A stretch of 64,000 nt of DNA from Paenibacillus tundrae (GTDB lineage Bacteria; Bacillota; Bacilli; Paenibacillales; Paenibacillaceae), in contig NZ_CP145605.1 of assembly GCF_036884255.1 (NCBI RefSeq), positions 4,278,001 through 4,342,000 of the forward strand, written 5' to 3'. Below are positions 47,090 through 56,042 of the stretch, piece by piece (positions within the stretch are counted from its first letter, which is position 1; each line of letters opens with the position of its first letter). Made by a program: the position numbers and the translations under genes. The notes under the pieces were generated by a model. That model was not told the origin of the DNA and made no database searches. It worked only from the letters and a program-made list of their open reading frames with translations.

Positions 47090-47968
47090 TTAAGGAGCTA
47101 CATTCCCCGCGTTGCTATTCTGTTCGACTTTTGATGTAGGTAATTGAATCATTGGCGTATTTGATCCACTTACATATGGCAGTGCTCCATCCCATTTCTT
47201 AATGGTTTCGTATTCAACGAGTTGACTCGATAATGATTGTTGAAGCTCTTTATTTGCTTTTGCCTGACCTTCAGCTTCGATCAATAGTTTGTCTGCATTA
47301 CCTTGTGCCTCTACGCGCTTGCGCTCTGCTTCTTTCTTCGCAATCTCAAGTTCAGTTGTCTTACGTTCCAGTTCTTGCGAAGCCTCGACACGCTTATCAA
47401 TGGCTTCCTGAGTTTTAGCATCAGGTTGAGGAACACCTACGGTAACGTTAGATACAATAAAGCCTAGTTCTTTCACATCATCAGAAAAACGCTGTTGGAC
47501 GTCCACTCCTGCCTCGGATGACTTTTCACCATACACATCAATGACAGTAAACTTGGAAATACCTTTACGGGCTGCGTCACGGAAACGTGTTTTGAGATAT
47601 GTATCCTCAATTTCTTGAATGCTTATGGGTCCAAATGTGTTGAAAATAGAAGATACTTTACTTGGTTCTACCTGGTAGTTGTAAGCAAAATCGATTGTGA
47701 TGTTTTTCCCGTCAGAAGTAGCAATCTGGATATCTCTGTATTCAACCGTTTGAATTCGAATCGGATATTTCGTCACTTTATCAAACGCTCCAACGAGTTT
47801 CCATCCTTGACTCAGTGTACTATCTTTTACCCCGCCGTTTGGTGAATACACGACCCCAACATAACCATTCGGAATTCGTGTGACAAAGAAGGTTACCAGC
47901 AATACGCCCACAATAATAACCAATGCAACCGCAATGGCCCCTGCTCTAAACGTCTTTGAATTTTTCAT
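47090..47968 (-). CDS. Prohibitin/SPFH-domain membrane protein
   Basis: The 292-residue protein has one N-terminal membrane anchor (about 10-32), a PHB/SPFH domain (about 35-215) with FFVTRIPNGYVGVVYSP and TVEYRDIQIATSDGK, and a coiled coil (about 205-260, ELEIAKKEAERKRVEAQG). SPFH proteins assemble into large membrane rings and scaffold proteases or lipid domains. I choose the start at 47968 because GAGGAG lies 7 bases before it; the ATG at 47974 is too close. The N-terminus overlaps the end of an upstream tiny membrane gene by 23 bases. Confidence 0.9.
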   Translation of the reverse strand: MKNSKTFRAGAIAVALVIIVGVLLVTFFVTRIPNGYVGVVYSPNGGVKDSTLSQGWKLVGAFDKVTKYPIRIQTVEYRDIQIATSDGKNITIDFAYNYQVEPSKVSSIFNTFGPISIQEIEDTYLKTRFRDAARKGISKFTVIDVYGEKSSEAGVDVQQRFSDDVKELGFIVSNVTVGVPQPDAKTQEAIDKRVEASQELERKTTELEIAKKEAERKRVEAQGNADKLLIEAEGQAKANKELQQSLSSQLVEYETIKKWDGALPYVSGSNTPMIQLPTSKVEQNSNAGNVAP

Positions 47969-48104
47969 CTGCATTCTCCTCTTGTTTGAATTTATCGTAC
48001 TTTTTCAGAATTCTACTACCTATTTTATTGAATAGCGGGATCATTAATGCCCATAGAATAAATGCTAGGATTATTATTAAAATGATTCCCCCAATAAATG
48101 GCAT
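47946..48104 (-). CDS. Tiny single-pass membrane protein paired with the SPFH gene
   Basis: A 52-residue protein, MPFIGGIILIIILAFILW at the N-terminus (a membrane helix of about 20 residues), followed by a basic-acidic tail (RILKKYDKFKQEENADEKF, in part). GAGGAGG lies 7 bases before the ATG at 48104. It overlaps the start of the SPFH gene by about 23 bases, so the two are translationally coupled and probably work together. No family recognised. Confidence 0.7.
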   Translation of the reverse strand: MPFIGGIILIIILAFILWALMIPLFNKIGSRILKKYDKFKQEENADEKFKDV

Positions 48105-48230
48105 GTTTGTCCTCCTCTCTTTGTATCCGGCGCAAACCTGATCTGTACGAAGTAACCCCATAGTTAAATTCATCTGCTCTTCATCTACATTCATTAAACA
48201 CATCCATTTATATGTTACTTCCCCGTACAT

Positions 48231-48417
48231 CTAATTAATAACTATAAGTTATATCCGTATTTATATATACTTTGTAAATACGTATTCGGTTTCACAATAT
48301 CTAGCACTTCTTGTAGCTTTAGAACATTGAATAGGATTCGATCCAACTTATTTTAAGGCTTGTGAGCATTCATATTGAACTACTTTAGGCACATCGGCTT
48401 TATAAATGCTCTCACAA
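48231..48417. other. Intergenic stretch upstream of the SPFH pair
   Basis: AT-rich. It should hold the promoter of the tiny membrane gene and SPFH gene, which I cannot fix. No coding frame. Confidence 0.35.
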
Positions 48418-48440
48418 AAAAGAGCCATCCGTTTGATGGC
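48418..48440 (-). terminator. Terminator of yaaA
   Basis: Stem GCCATC/GATGGC with a 5-base loop, followed on the minus strand by TCTTTTTT. Confidence 0.8.
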
Positions 48441-48534
48441 ATCTTCAAATTCAAATCTTTTTTTGTCCTAGTTTCATCCAAATGTAATAACAGAATCCTC
48501 ACCATATGTACAAGAAACCAACATGTATTTTAGT

Positions 48535-49290
48535 CTAATTTCTCTCTACGTGTAAGAATATATAAGTTCTCTCATCCGATAACGCTTCGGAAAAATTAAA
48601 GTCTAACCGATCAAAGCCTCTAACGTCCTTTATGTCTGTAATCTTATGCTCCGCCATATAACGCACCATCTCACCTCTGGCCATCTTGGCACGGGTTGCC
48701 TTTTCAACAAGCTTTCCTTCGACCATCTGTCCAAATACACATGTGATGAACTCTGTTTTCTCGCTCAGGAAAAGCGTGATATTCTTGCTATACTCTTTGG
48801 AAGCTAGATTCAGGATGCTGTTACTTTCCGCTTGAAGCTGATCTGCCAATCTGCTACCCCAGAATTGATAGAGTGACTTAAACCCTGGACCTTGCAACTT
48901 GCCCTGCATTTCCAAGCGATATGGAGTGACACCATCCAAAGGCCGTAACATACCGTAGAAGCCGGATAAAATGCGTAAATGCTGCTCCAGATATGCCAGT
49001 TCCTCCTGTTGAAAAACACCCGGTGCCATATATTGATACTGAATTCCTTCATAGGCATAGATGGCTGGCGTAAGATTTGTCTTCAGATTCATATTCTGAA
49101 TTCGCTCCACATTCTGCTCGGCGATGGCATCGTTACACTTCCACATTGCTTTAAGTTCGTCGTAGGTTAATTTCTGAAGCAAACTCAGAAGTTGCTCAGT
49201 TTCGTTTATAAATTGGGGTAACTGCTTTGATGCCATCAGATCGGTATCAACCTTCATCTTTTTGGCTGGTGAAATAATCATTCGTATCAT
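48535..49290 (-). CDS. yaaA: Peroxide stress protein YaaA family
   Basis: The 251-residue protein starts MIRMIISPAKKMKVD, the hallmark of the YaaA (UPF0246) family, and contains NDAIAEQN and FYGMLRPLDGVTPYRLEMQ (in part: FYGMLRPLDG, about 117-126). The E. coli member protects DNA and proteins during peroxide stress, partly by lowering free iron. AAGGA lies 8 bases before the ATG at 49290; earlier in-frame ATG at 49299 is too close to it. It is a single gene. Confidence 0.93.
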   Translation of the reverse strand: MIRMIISPAKKMKVDTDLMASKQLPQFINETEQLLSLLQKLTYDELKAMWKCNDAIAEQNVERIQNMNLKTNLTPAIYAYEGIQYQYMAPGVFQQEELAYLEQHLRILSGFYGMLRPLDGVTPYRLEMQGKLQGPGFKSLYQFWGSRLADQLQAESNSILNLASKEYSKNITLFLSEKTEFITCVFGQMVEGKLVEKATRAKMARGEMVRYMAEHKITDIKDVRGFDRLDFNFSEALSDERTYIFLHVERN

Positions 49291-49476
49291 GGTGATCATC
49301 CTTAATCTGCTGTTGTTTTGTCGTTATTCATTGTACAGGATTGGACAGATGAATCCAATGATGAGGCAGATTAACTTTTACCCAGGTCTTCCTGCCCCTT
49401 GACCAAATGGGGTTTTAAGACTACATTATCCTGAAGAATATTCGATTCTGATCAATCCGCGAGAGGAGGAGCTCTT

Positions 49477-50634
49477 ATTACACAATCCTATGACGTCATT
49501 ATCGTTGGAGCAGGCTCCATGGGGATGAGTGCAGGTTATTATCTGGCACGAAGCGGGCTTAAAACCCTGATGATTGATGCTTTTGATCCCCCACATACCG
49601 AAGGAAGTCATCATGGAGAGTCCCGATTAATTCGCCATGTTTACAGCGGAGGGCCTGATTACATCGCGTTGGCGCTTCTTGCCCAGAATTTATGGCAAGA
49701 GCTAGAGGATACAACGGGCAACAATCTGCTTGTTCGTTCAGGGGTTATCAACCTGGTTAATCCAGAATTCCACTCGTTTCGCGACCGGTTGACTCATGCA
49801 GATGATGCCGGAGTAAGGTATGAAATACTGCGTGCAAACGAAGTGATGAATCGCTGGTCAGGGATTACGATACCTGAACATTATGAAGGTATGTATGAAC
49901 CGGATGCTGGTTATCTGTTCAGTGAACGCTGCGTTCAGACTTATCGGCAAGCCGCAGAACAAGCAGGTGCCACCCTGCTAACGCATACTCTTGTGGAACA
50001 TGTGGAATGCGGATCTCAATCCGTATCCGTAAAAACCGCTGGAGGAGATACATATCACGCTAGTAAGCTCATACTTAGCACAGGTGCCTGGTTTCAGACA
50101 TTGAAACCGTTTGTGAATCTTCCGATTCGAGCCGTTCGCAAAACGGTAGGATGGTTCGATGCACCGGAAGAATTGTTCGGAGAAGAACATTTTCCTGGTT
50201 TCACCATATCCGAACAGGCCGGTATTTATTATGGATTTCCCAGTATCAGCGGGGCTGGAGTGAAGATCGGCCGTCATGATACGGGACCTACATGGATGCC
50301 AGGAGAGCAACAGACACCGTTCGGAGCGGAAGAAACAGACGAGGGTGAACTCCGAAGGCTGCTTGAGCTTCGAATGCCACTAGCGGCAGGCCAATTGAAG
50401 CGTGGCAGTGTATGCAAATACGAAATGACGCCCGACGAGGACTTTATTATTGATCGTCATCCGATGCATGAGCATGTTTGGCTTGCAGGAGGATTCTCGG
50501 GTCACGGCTTCAAATTTGCAAGCGCAGTTGGTCAGATTCTGTCCGATTTAGTCCAGACAGGGCATACGGATCAGGATATTAGCAGCTTTGCCCTGTCCCG
50601 ATTCGCCAAGACCGGCATCTCATCATCACTATAG
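49477..50634 (+). CDS. N-methyl-L-tryptophan/sarcosine oxidase-like FAD enzyme (ATT start)
   Basis: With translation from the ATT at 49477 the 385-residue protein begins with TQSYDVIIVGAGSMGMSAG, an intact FAD-binding GxGxxG (11-16). GAGGAGGA lies 6 bases upstream of that ATT. The first ATG (49519) comes inside the motif and has no ribosome site, and no ATG, GTG or TTG lies between the upstream stop at 49432 and 49519. Near the C-terminus VCKYEMTPDEDFIIDRHP carries the Cys of covalent FAD in the SolA/SoxA family. It oxidises N-methylated amino acids to formaldehyde, amino acid and hydrogen peroxide. The exact substrate is not clear. Single gene. Confidence 0.85.
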   Translation: MTQSYDVIIVGAGSMGMSAGYYLARSGLKTLMIDAFDPPHTEGSHHGESRLIRHVYSGGPDYIALALLAQNLWQELEDTTGNNLLVRSGVINLVNPEFHSFRDRLTHADDAGVRYEILRANEVMNRWSGITIPEHYEGMYEPDAGYLFSERCVQTYRQAAEQAGATLLTHTLVEHVECGSQSVSVKTAGGDTYHASKLILSTGAWFQTLKPFVNLPIRAVRKTVGWFDAPEELFGEEHFPGFTISEQAGIYYGFPSISGAGVKIGRHDTGPTWMPGEQQTPFGAEETDEGELRRLLELRMPLAAGQLKRGSVCKYEMTPDEDFIIDRHPMHEHVWLAGGFSGHGFKFASAVGQILSDLVQTGHTDQDISSFALSRFAKTGISSSL

Positions 50635-50641
50635 ATCCAAC

Positions 50642-50698
50642 AGACGTGCAGGGACACCATCAATCATTGTCGATTGGCGTCCTTGCACGTCTTTTTTT
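50642..50698 (+). terminator. Terminator of the SolA-like gene
   Basis: Long stem (AGACGTGCAGGGAC.../...GTCCTTGCACGTCT) followed by TTTTTTT. Confidence 0.9.
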
Positions 50699-50814
50699 CA
50701 TGAACACGTTTAATATAAGAAAATGATTCTGGTGATGCTTGCTTAAAGCAGGATGGATTACATCATTAGGTCAATTCGTTTTAAACTTCGCCGCTTGCTC
50801 CTGCATTGTTGAGG

Positions 50815-51399
50815 TCACCTCTCACCAGAAGCAGACAAGTTCTGTACGCCCCCAAGGACATCATCCTTCTCACGCTCTACGGATTCGATCTCGGAAGCAA
50901 TAGCTTGTACGCTGTGCTTGCACTGTTCACTATATCCAACCTCTCCCCCCAATCCGTTAAACTGTCGAAGCATAGTGGTGAAACGTTCCAGCTCTCCATC
51001 ATCCCAACTAGAGATACTTTCATAAAAGGTTGATTCCTTCTCCTTCAGGGCACTCATCGTCGTCTGTTGACCACGCTCCGTTAGTGACAACAGTACGCCG
51101 CGCCGATCATCGAGGTCTTGCTCCTTTCTCACATATCCCGACTTTTCGAGCTGCTTAATTAGACGACTTACCGAGCTGCGATCCATTGCAGTCGCCTCTG
51201 CCAATACTGCGGCACTTGTTGGGCCATAAGAGTACAGCCACCGTACGAGATGAAAAGCGGCAGGCTGCAACGTTGCATCAAAACGCTCAGCAGATCGGAC
51301 ATTGAGCGCATGCGAAGCGCTAATCAAGGCATGAATCTGCTCGCCAAGCGCCAGTTCCAAGGTTCCTCTATCTTTTGTTTTGATTACATGCTCACTCAT
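50815..51399 (-). CDS. MarR-family regulator
   Basis: The 194-residue protein has a winged-helix domain (LAEATAMDRSSVSRLIKQLEKSGYVRKEQ, in part: DRSSVSRLIKQLEKSGYV, about 73-90; DLDDRRGVLLSLTERG, about 95-110), the MarR DNA-recognition helix and wing. It is longer than typical MarR (about 150) because of a C-terminal tail. GGGAGGG lies before the ATG. It is divergent from the SDR gene, with two repeated operator-like sites between them, so it probably represses both. The effector is unknown. Confidence 0.9.
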   Translation of the reverse strand: MSEHVIKTKDRGTLELALGEQIHALISASHALNVRSAERFDATLQPAAFHLVRWLYSYGPTSAAVLAEATAMDRSSVSRLIKQLEKSGYVRKEQDLDDRRGVLLSLTERGQQTTMSALKEKESTFYESISSWDDGELERFTTMLRQFNGLGGEVGYSEQCKHSVQAIASEIESVEREKDDVLGGVQNLSASGER

Positions 51400-51447
51400 T
51401 TTGTTGTTCCCTCCCCTTGATATACTAAAACAGGTCTAAGAATATAT

Positions 51448-51503
51448 AGTTGACAAATATCAATTAATATTCAATTAATATAAATAGTTGATTTATATCA
51501 ATT
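51448..51503. promoter_or_regulatory. Repeated MarR operator candidates in the marR-SDR gap
   Basis: AGTTGACAAATATCAATT (51448-51465) and AGTTGATTTATATCAATT (51486-51503) are copies of one 18-bp site, each with an inner TTGA-N6-TCAA dyad, 38 bp apart. The first overlaps a TTGACA that could be a -35. Confidence 0.65.
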
Positions 51504-51543
51504 ATATCTACCGACTTTGTACCTGTCAAAAGGAGACTTAACT

Positions 51544-52422
51544 ATGAAAACAACACATCCTATTATCGTAATCACCGGAGCAACAAGCGGATTAGGGCAG
51601 CTTGCTGCCATAGAACTTGCCAAACGCGGTGCGCAGCTTGTACTCGTAGCCCGTAGCGAAGAGCGTGCCGAGGCAACTAGAAACAAAATCAGGGCACTCG
51701 TGTCCGCTGCCAAAATTCAATTTCACTTCGGAGACCTATCCTCGCTGAGTGATGTAAAGCGTGTTGGGCTTGAAATGGCAGCCGCTTATCCGCGTATCGA
51801 TGTACTTTTGAATAATGCCGGACTTCATGCATTTGAACAGAGAGTTACTTCCGATGGGTTTGCCGAGATGATTGCCGTGAACTATTTGGCACCTTGGTTG
51901 CTCACGCATACGTTGCGAAATTCCCTGATTCAGTCTGGTAGCGCTCGCGTTGTGAACGTCGCATCTGAAGCCTCACGGAATCACGGCCAACTGGTGCTGC
52001 CGGATGACTTGGTAGACACCACTCCTTTTACTGCACGCGGTTCCTCTCCGATCTATGGCAAAACCAAATTGCTCAATATTATGTTTACCGGTGAACTAGC
52101 CAGACAATGGGATGGAACCGGGGTTTGTGTGAATGCCTTGAATCCAGGTTTCAATGTCACTGGTCTTGGACGGGAGCTTTGGTTCGCGAGTGGGCTTGAG
52201 CGCATTCTAACGTTTCTACATGTCGGTGACCCACGCAGGGGGGCAGACATCATAACTCGTTTGGCTGTGGAACCGACATTTGGAAAGGTATCGGGGGGAT
52301 ATTTCAATGTTGGCAGCGGAGCAGCAATTGATCCGGTAGCTCCTGGTGGGGATGCCAGAATGCAAAACAAACTATGGACGATGACACGCCAACTACTGGA
52401 AGAACGTGGCCTGCTTGATTAA
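51544..52422 (+). CDS. Short-chain dehydrogenase/reductase
   Basis: The 292-residue Rossmann enzyme has TGATSGLG (about 11-18, cofactor), NNAGLHAF (about 90-97) and YGKTK (YxxxK, about 170-174). It is closest in feel to the retinol dehydrogenase/WW-domain oxidoreductase-like SDRs. AAGGAG is before the ATG at 51544. The divergent MarR gene and shared operators suggest it responds to a reactive or aromatic compound. Substrate unknown. Confidence 0.9.
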   Translation: MKTTHPIIVITGATSGLGQLAAIELAKRGAQLVLVARSEERAEATRNKIRALVSAAKIQFHFGDLSSLSDVKRVGLEMAAAYPRIDVLLNNAGLHAFEQRVTSDGFAEMIAVNYLAPWLLTHTLRNSLIQSGSARVVNVASEASRNHGQLVLPDDLVDTTPFTARGSSPIYGKTKLLNIMFTGELARQWDGTGVCVNALNPGFNVTGLGRELWFASGLERILTFLHVGDPRRGADIITRLAVEPTFGKVSGGYFNVGSGAAIDPVAPGGDARMQNKLWTMTRQLLEERGLLD

Positions 52423-52454
52423 GTAAACACTGTCTCCCTCAGTAAAAACGTAAA

Positions 52455-52486
52455 AAAAGTCTTTCAGAATAGATCTGAAAGACTTC
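52455..52486. terminator. Terminator after the SDR gene
   Basis: AAGTCTTTCAG-AATAGAT-CTGAAAGACTT stem, with A and T runs on the outer sides. Confidence 0.8.
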
Positions 52487-52796
52487 TCTTATGAAGACCC
52501 ACACACTGCTGCACAATCATCGAAACGGCTGCTAATATAATCTTGCGTACGTGAATCCATTGGATCAGTGAATATGCTGTGGGGGTGAGCATTCAACGAC
52601 TTCACCATTCCGAAAAAAAACCTACGCTTTCGAGCCAAACTCAAACAGCGCGCACCGATTAAATATCGATGTGCGCTGGTGGCTTAGATTTTTTCATTTT
52701 TTCATCTGTCTGTTGACAGGGGGATGATCAAATTAGCAACTTGTTGGTTTTTGAGCACTGTTGTTTTAATGATCATGTCTACATCTTATCTCACTC
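52487..52796. other. Intergenic stretch with a second hairpin
   Basis: A GC-rich hairpin CAGCGCGCACCGAT/ATCGATGTGCGCTG lies at 52646-52678 (a candidate terminator for the SleB-like gene on the minus strand, with a weak T run). Nothing else recognised. Confidence 0.5.
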
Positions 52797-53582
52797 TCAC
52801 CTTGTAAAATCATGCTGCCCAATGGTCAACAGTGTTGGTCTGCTCTTACTCCACAGCGAGGTGGCAATCTTCGGATTGTAATAATAGAGCGCACCATGTG
52901 TTGGGTCAGCGCCGTTCAAAGCCTTACGTGCTGCTTTGTACGAGGTTGCCGTCGGCTTCTGATTGAACTGTCCATCGTCTACTGCTGTAAACTGACCTTT
53001 CTGGAAAATAACCTTCGGAATCGACGAAGGGAATTCTCCCGAGTGTACCCGGTTTAACACAACAGCTCCGACAGCCACCTGTCCCTCAAAAGATTCCCCT
53101 CGTGCTTCCCCATGAATCAGCTTGGCGAGCTGGCGTAGTGTGTTGCCTTCGGCTTTGACCTTATGGTTCAGCCTATTCAGCGTTTTCGGGCCTGCCACAC
53201 CATCGGCGCTCAGTCCTTGCGCCTGTTGGAATTCGCGGACAGCACTCTTGGTAACGGTACCGTAATACCCCGTCATTCCTGCGTCAAAGTAACCCAGATT
53301 GCTTAATTGCTCCTGCAATTGCAGCACATGTTCACTACGAACACCTTGTTCCAGCTTCTGCGCTCCCGCAGAAGGGGCTGCTACTGTAAGACCAAGAGCC
53401 ATTGCGCAGGTACCGAGGAGCATACCAACCTTTCCTGCTCGTTTGTTCGTTTTTCTCCCTCTCTGATGGGTTACTTTACGACTTACGGTTATAGAACCTT
53501 CACTCACACTATGCTGTTGATTCATCATATTCTTTTCATTCATTGCACGCATATGATCCATTTCAAAATTACGCTTTATCAT
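52797..53582 (-). CDS. Cell wall hydrolase with peptidoglycan-binding domain (SleB-like)
   Basis: The 261-residue protein has a basic N-terminal region, a signal segment (VGMLLGTCAMALGLTVAAPSAGA, in part: MLLGTCAMALGL, about 50-61), a peptidoglycan-binding domain (about 80-135, LQEQLSNLGYFDAGMTGYYG), and a C-terminal hydrolase_2/SleB domain with LIHGEARGESFEGQVAVG (catalytic Glu). SleB-type enzymes are lytic transglycosylases of the spore cortex or cell wall. I start at the ATG at 53582, which has GGAGGG 8 bases upstream; the frame is open to 53660. Single gene. Confidence 0.9.
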   Translation of the reverse strand: MIKRNFEMDHMRAMNEKNMMNQQHSVSEGSITVSRKVTHQRGRKTNKRAGKVGMLLGTCAMALGLTVAAPSAGAQKLEQGVRSEHVLQLQEQLSNLGYFDAGMTGYYGTVTKSAVREFQQAQGLSADGVAGPKTLNRLNHKVKAEGNTLRQLAKLIHGEARGESFEGQVAVGAVVLNRVHSGEFPSSIPKVIFQKGQFTAVDDGQFNQKPTATSYKAARKALNGADPTHGALYYYNPKIATSLWSKSRPTLLTIGQHDFTR

Positions 53583-53858
53583 GTCATTACCCTCCATTTT
53601 TCTGAATCCAGATCCCACTTCTTCCCCTGAATTCTCACGGTTCGACATCCCGAGTGTCATTATAGGATATCACCCAAGGGGCGTCTATCGGACCGATGGA
53701 GCATGAAAAAATGAGTCTTGAACATAGCAAAAAGAGGCATGAGCCCATGGTCGTATCAGGGTCACACCTCTTCTTGTATCAACCTTGTACCGCTTGCCCA
53801 ACCTACATTTCCGTAGGCAGACAGACCCGCACAAAAGTTGCGCTTAATTTAATTACAA

Positions 53859-55076
53859 TTACTCAGCCAGCTCTTGTCCTTTCGTTTCCCGACCCCAGAA
53901 CAGCACAGCTGCTGCACCAATGAGGATGGTTACGAAGAAAATGGTGAAGATCAGGCTGATTGGAACTGCACGTTGAACCAGCATGCCGACCATGAATGGT
54001 GCAATGACACCCCCAATCCGGCCAACCGATGTAGCTAGTCCAACGCCTGTTGAACGAACCGAAGTTGGGTACAATTCCGGGCTGTAAGCATACAGTCCGC
54101 CCCAAGCTCCCAAATTGAAGAATGACAGACAGATTCCAGCGGCCAAGATCGTGGCTTCCGTCGTTGCTAGTCCAAACGCAATGGCACTAATCGCGGTCAA
54201 GGTAAGATACACGACAAGTACGAATTTGCGACCATAACGTTCAATGAAGTAAGCCGCGGTAAAGTATCCTGGTAGCTGTGCAATCGTCATGATCAACACG
54301 TACTGGAAGCTTTTGACAAGCGTAAATCCTTTAGCCATAACTACCGAAGGCAACCACAAGAACATGCCATAATAGGAGAAAATTACGGTAAACCACAAGA
54401 TCCACAGCATCAACGTTGTACGGCGATGAGGTGCTGACCAGACTGTAGCCACTTTTTCGCGGAACGTGATTTTATGCAGCTTCGTATGATTTTTATACCG
54501 TGGTGGGTCTTGAATGGCACGGCGCAGATACAATGCATAGAACGCCGGAAGTGCTCCGATGGCAAAGGCAATTCTCCAACCGTACTCTGGGATAACAAAG
54601 TTAGCAATGAGTGCCGATACAATCCAGCCTCCTGCCCAGAAGCTCTCCAATAATACAACCGCACGCCCACGTTCTGCCGTAGGCATCGATTCCGATACTA
54701 ATGTAGAGGCCACGGGTAGCTCTCCACCAAGTCCGATTCCTGCAACCAGACGCAACGCACACAGGACTGCAAATCCGGTAGCCAGGGCAGAGAGACCGCT
54801 TGCAATTGTGAAGATTAAGAGCGTCCACATCAGAATAGCCTTACGTCCGAAACGGTCTGCAAGTGCACCTGCAAGCAAGGCACCTAACGCCATACCGATA
54901 GAGTTAATACTTGTTAACACGCCGACTTGTCCAGGGCTGAGGCTCCATTCCTTGGCAAGTGCAGCCACGATGAAGGAGATCATGCCGACCTCCATCGCAT
55001 CAAACAGCCAGCTCATGCCGGCGCTGAACAGCAGCTTGCGCTGCTTGGGATTCCGCAATACTTCCAGTTTGCTCAT
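53859..55076 (-). CDS. MFS transporter, NiaP/aromatic acid:H+ symporter-like
   Basis: A 405-residue carrier with 12 membrane segments. DRFGRKAILMW (about 75-85) and RYGRKFVLVVY (about 275-285) are the two intracellular loops of the family. The closest match I recall is Bacillus NiaP (niacin) and aromatic-acid carriers; the substrate is not fixed. It ends 112 bases from the start of the permease gene at 55193 and is on the same strand, but with a separate start region. AAGGGAG precedes ATG at 55076. Confidence 0.85.
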   Translation of the reverse strand: MSKLEVLRNPKQRKLLFSAGMSWLFDAMEVGMISFIVAALAKEWSLSPGQVGVLTSINSIGMALGALLAGALADRFGRKAILMWTLLIFTIASGLSALATGFAVLCALRLVAGIGLGGELPVASTLVSESMPTAERGRAVVLLESFWAGGWIVSALIANFVIPEYGWRIAFAIGALPAFYALYLRRAIQDPPRYKNHTKLHKITFREKVATVWSAPHRRTTLMLWILWFTVIFSYYGMFLWLPSVVMAKGFTLVKSFQYVLIMTIAQLPGYFTAAYFIERYGRKFVLVVYLTLTAISAIAFGLATTEATILAAGICLSFFNLGAWGGLYAYSPELYPTSVRSTGVGLATSVGRIGGVIAPFMVGMLVQRAVPISLIFTIFFVTILIGAAAVLFWGRETKGQELAE

Positions 55077-55192
55077 CACTTATAGCTCCCTTGATCTCTA
55101 TGTAATCATTCTGACATACTAAACCATTATTATGCAGAATGATGCAGAAATCAATGCAAAATACGCAGAAGCGTTGATCTGATCTTAGAACC

Positions 55193-56008
55193 TTACCCTT
55201 TGAGTGAACCTGCTGTTAGACCTGCAACAAAATAACGCTGGAGCAGAAGGAACAGCACAATCATCGGAATAGCTGTAATCATCACACCCGTGAGCATCAT
55301 CGGATAGTTGGTCACGTATTCGCCGCGGAACTGCATAAGCGCGAGTGGTAACGTCAGCTTGGATTTACTTGTAAGCATGAGCATTGGAATCAGCAGGTCA
55401 TTCCAAACCATAACGAGCAAGAACGTTGCTGTCGCTGCAAGCGACGGTGCAGCCAGTGGCAACGCGATCTTGGTGTACAACCTCCACTCACTGGCTCCGT
55501 CCATACTTCCTGCTTCCAAGATCTCTGCGTTAAGCATGCGCATGAAACCTGTCAACATAAATACCGAGACAGGCATCAGCATGGCAGCCGACACAATGAT
55601 AAGTCCTGTCAGACTGTCCGACCATCCCAGTGTACGTGTTAGGGAATATATCGGCAGCATACTCACCTGGGAAGGAACGATCAGACCTGCTACGAACAGG
55701 GCAAATACAATTTTGCCTACACTTCCACCCCAGCGCACAATCGCGTATGCAATCATACTGCTCAGTAACAACTCGATTGCAACCGTACCTAGCGTCACGA
55801 CTAAGCTGTTTCCAAAATATTGCCACATAGGCTGATTACGAAACATACCAATAATGTTGTCCCACGTAAATGGATCAGGCCAACTGAATGGACTGGTGAA
55901 GAAATTACTGCTTGTTTTGAACGAGGACACAAATACAAAGTATAGCGGCACAATGATGAGTAACGCGTACACCAATAGAATTAGTCGATTGAACCATTTT
56001 AAAACCAT
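55193..56008 (-). CDS. Sugar ABC transporter permease, MalG type (CUT1)
   Basis: The 271-residue inner-membrane protein has six hydrophobic segments and the EAA loop ILEAGSMDGASEWRLYTKI (about 165-185, in part: LEAGSMDGASEWRLY) that contacts the ATPase. Ribosome site AAGGGAG 5 bases before the ATG. It lies 34 bases downstream of the MalF-type partner. No ATPase is encoded here, so a shared ATPase such as MsmX probably powers it. Confidence 0.93.
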   Translation of the reverse strand: MVLKWFNRLILLVYALLIIVPLYFVFVSSFKTSSNFFTSPFSWPDPFTWDNIIGMFRNQPMWQYFGNSLVVTLGTVAIELLLSSMIAYAIVRWGGSVGKIVFALFVAGLIVPSQVSMLPIYSLTRTLGWSDSLTGLIIVSAAMLMPVSVFMLTGFMRMLNAEILEAGSMDGASEWRLYTKIALPLAAPSLAATATFLLVMVWNDLLIPMLMLTSKSKLTLPLALMQFRGEYVTNYPMMLTGVMITAIPMIVLFLLLQRYFVAGLTAGSLKG

Positions 56009-56042
56009 ATGAACTCCCTTCTGCCTAAGATCTGCTTCAATC

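Noticed and set aside
49519..50634. SolA-like gene as a truncated pseudogene
   Set aside because: The frame is intact and complete if translation begins at the ATT with its strong ribosome site.
55120..55165. Direct repeats ATGCAGAA upstream of the MFS gene as a NiaR operator
   Set aside because: The repeats do not match a consensus that I can state reliably, and the substrate of the carrier is not fixed as niacin.
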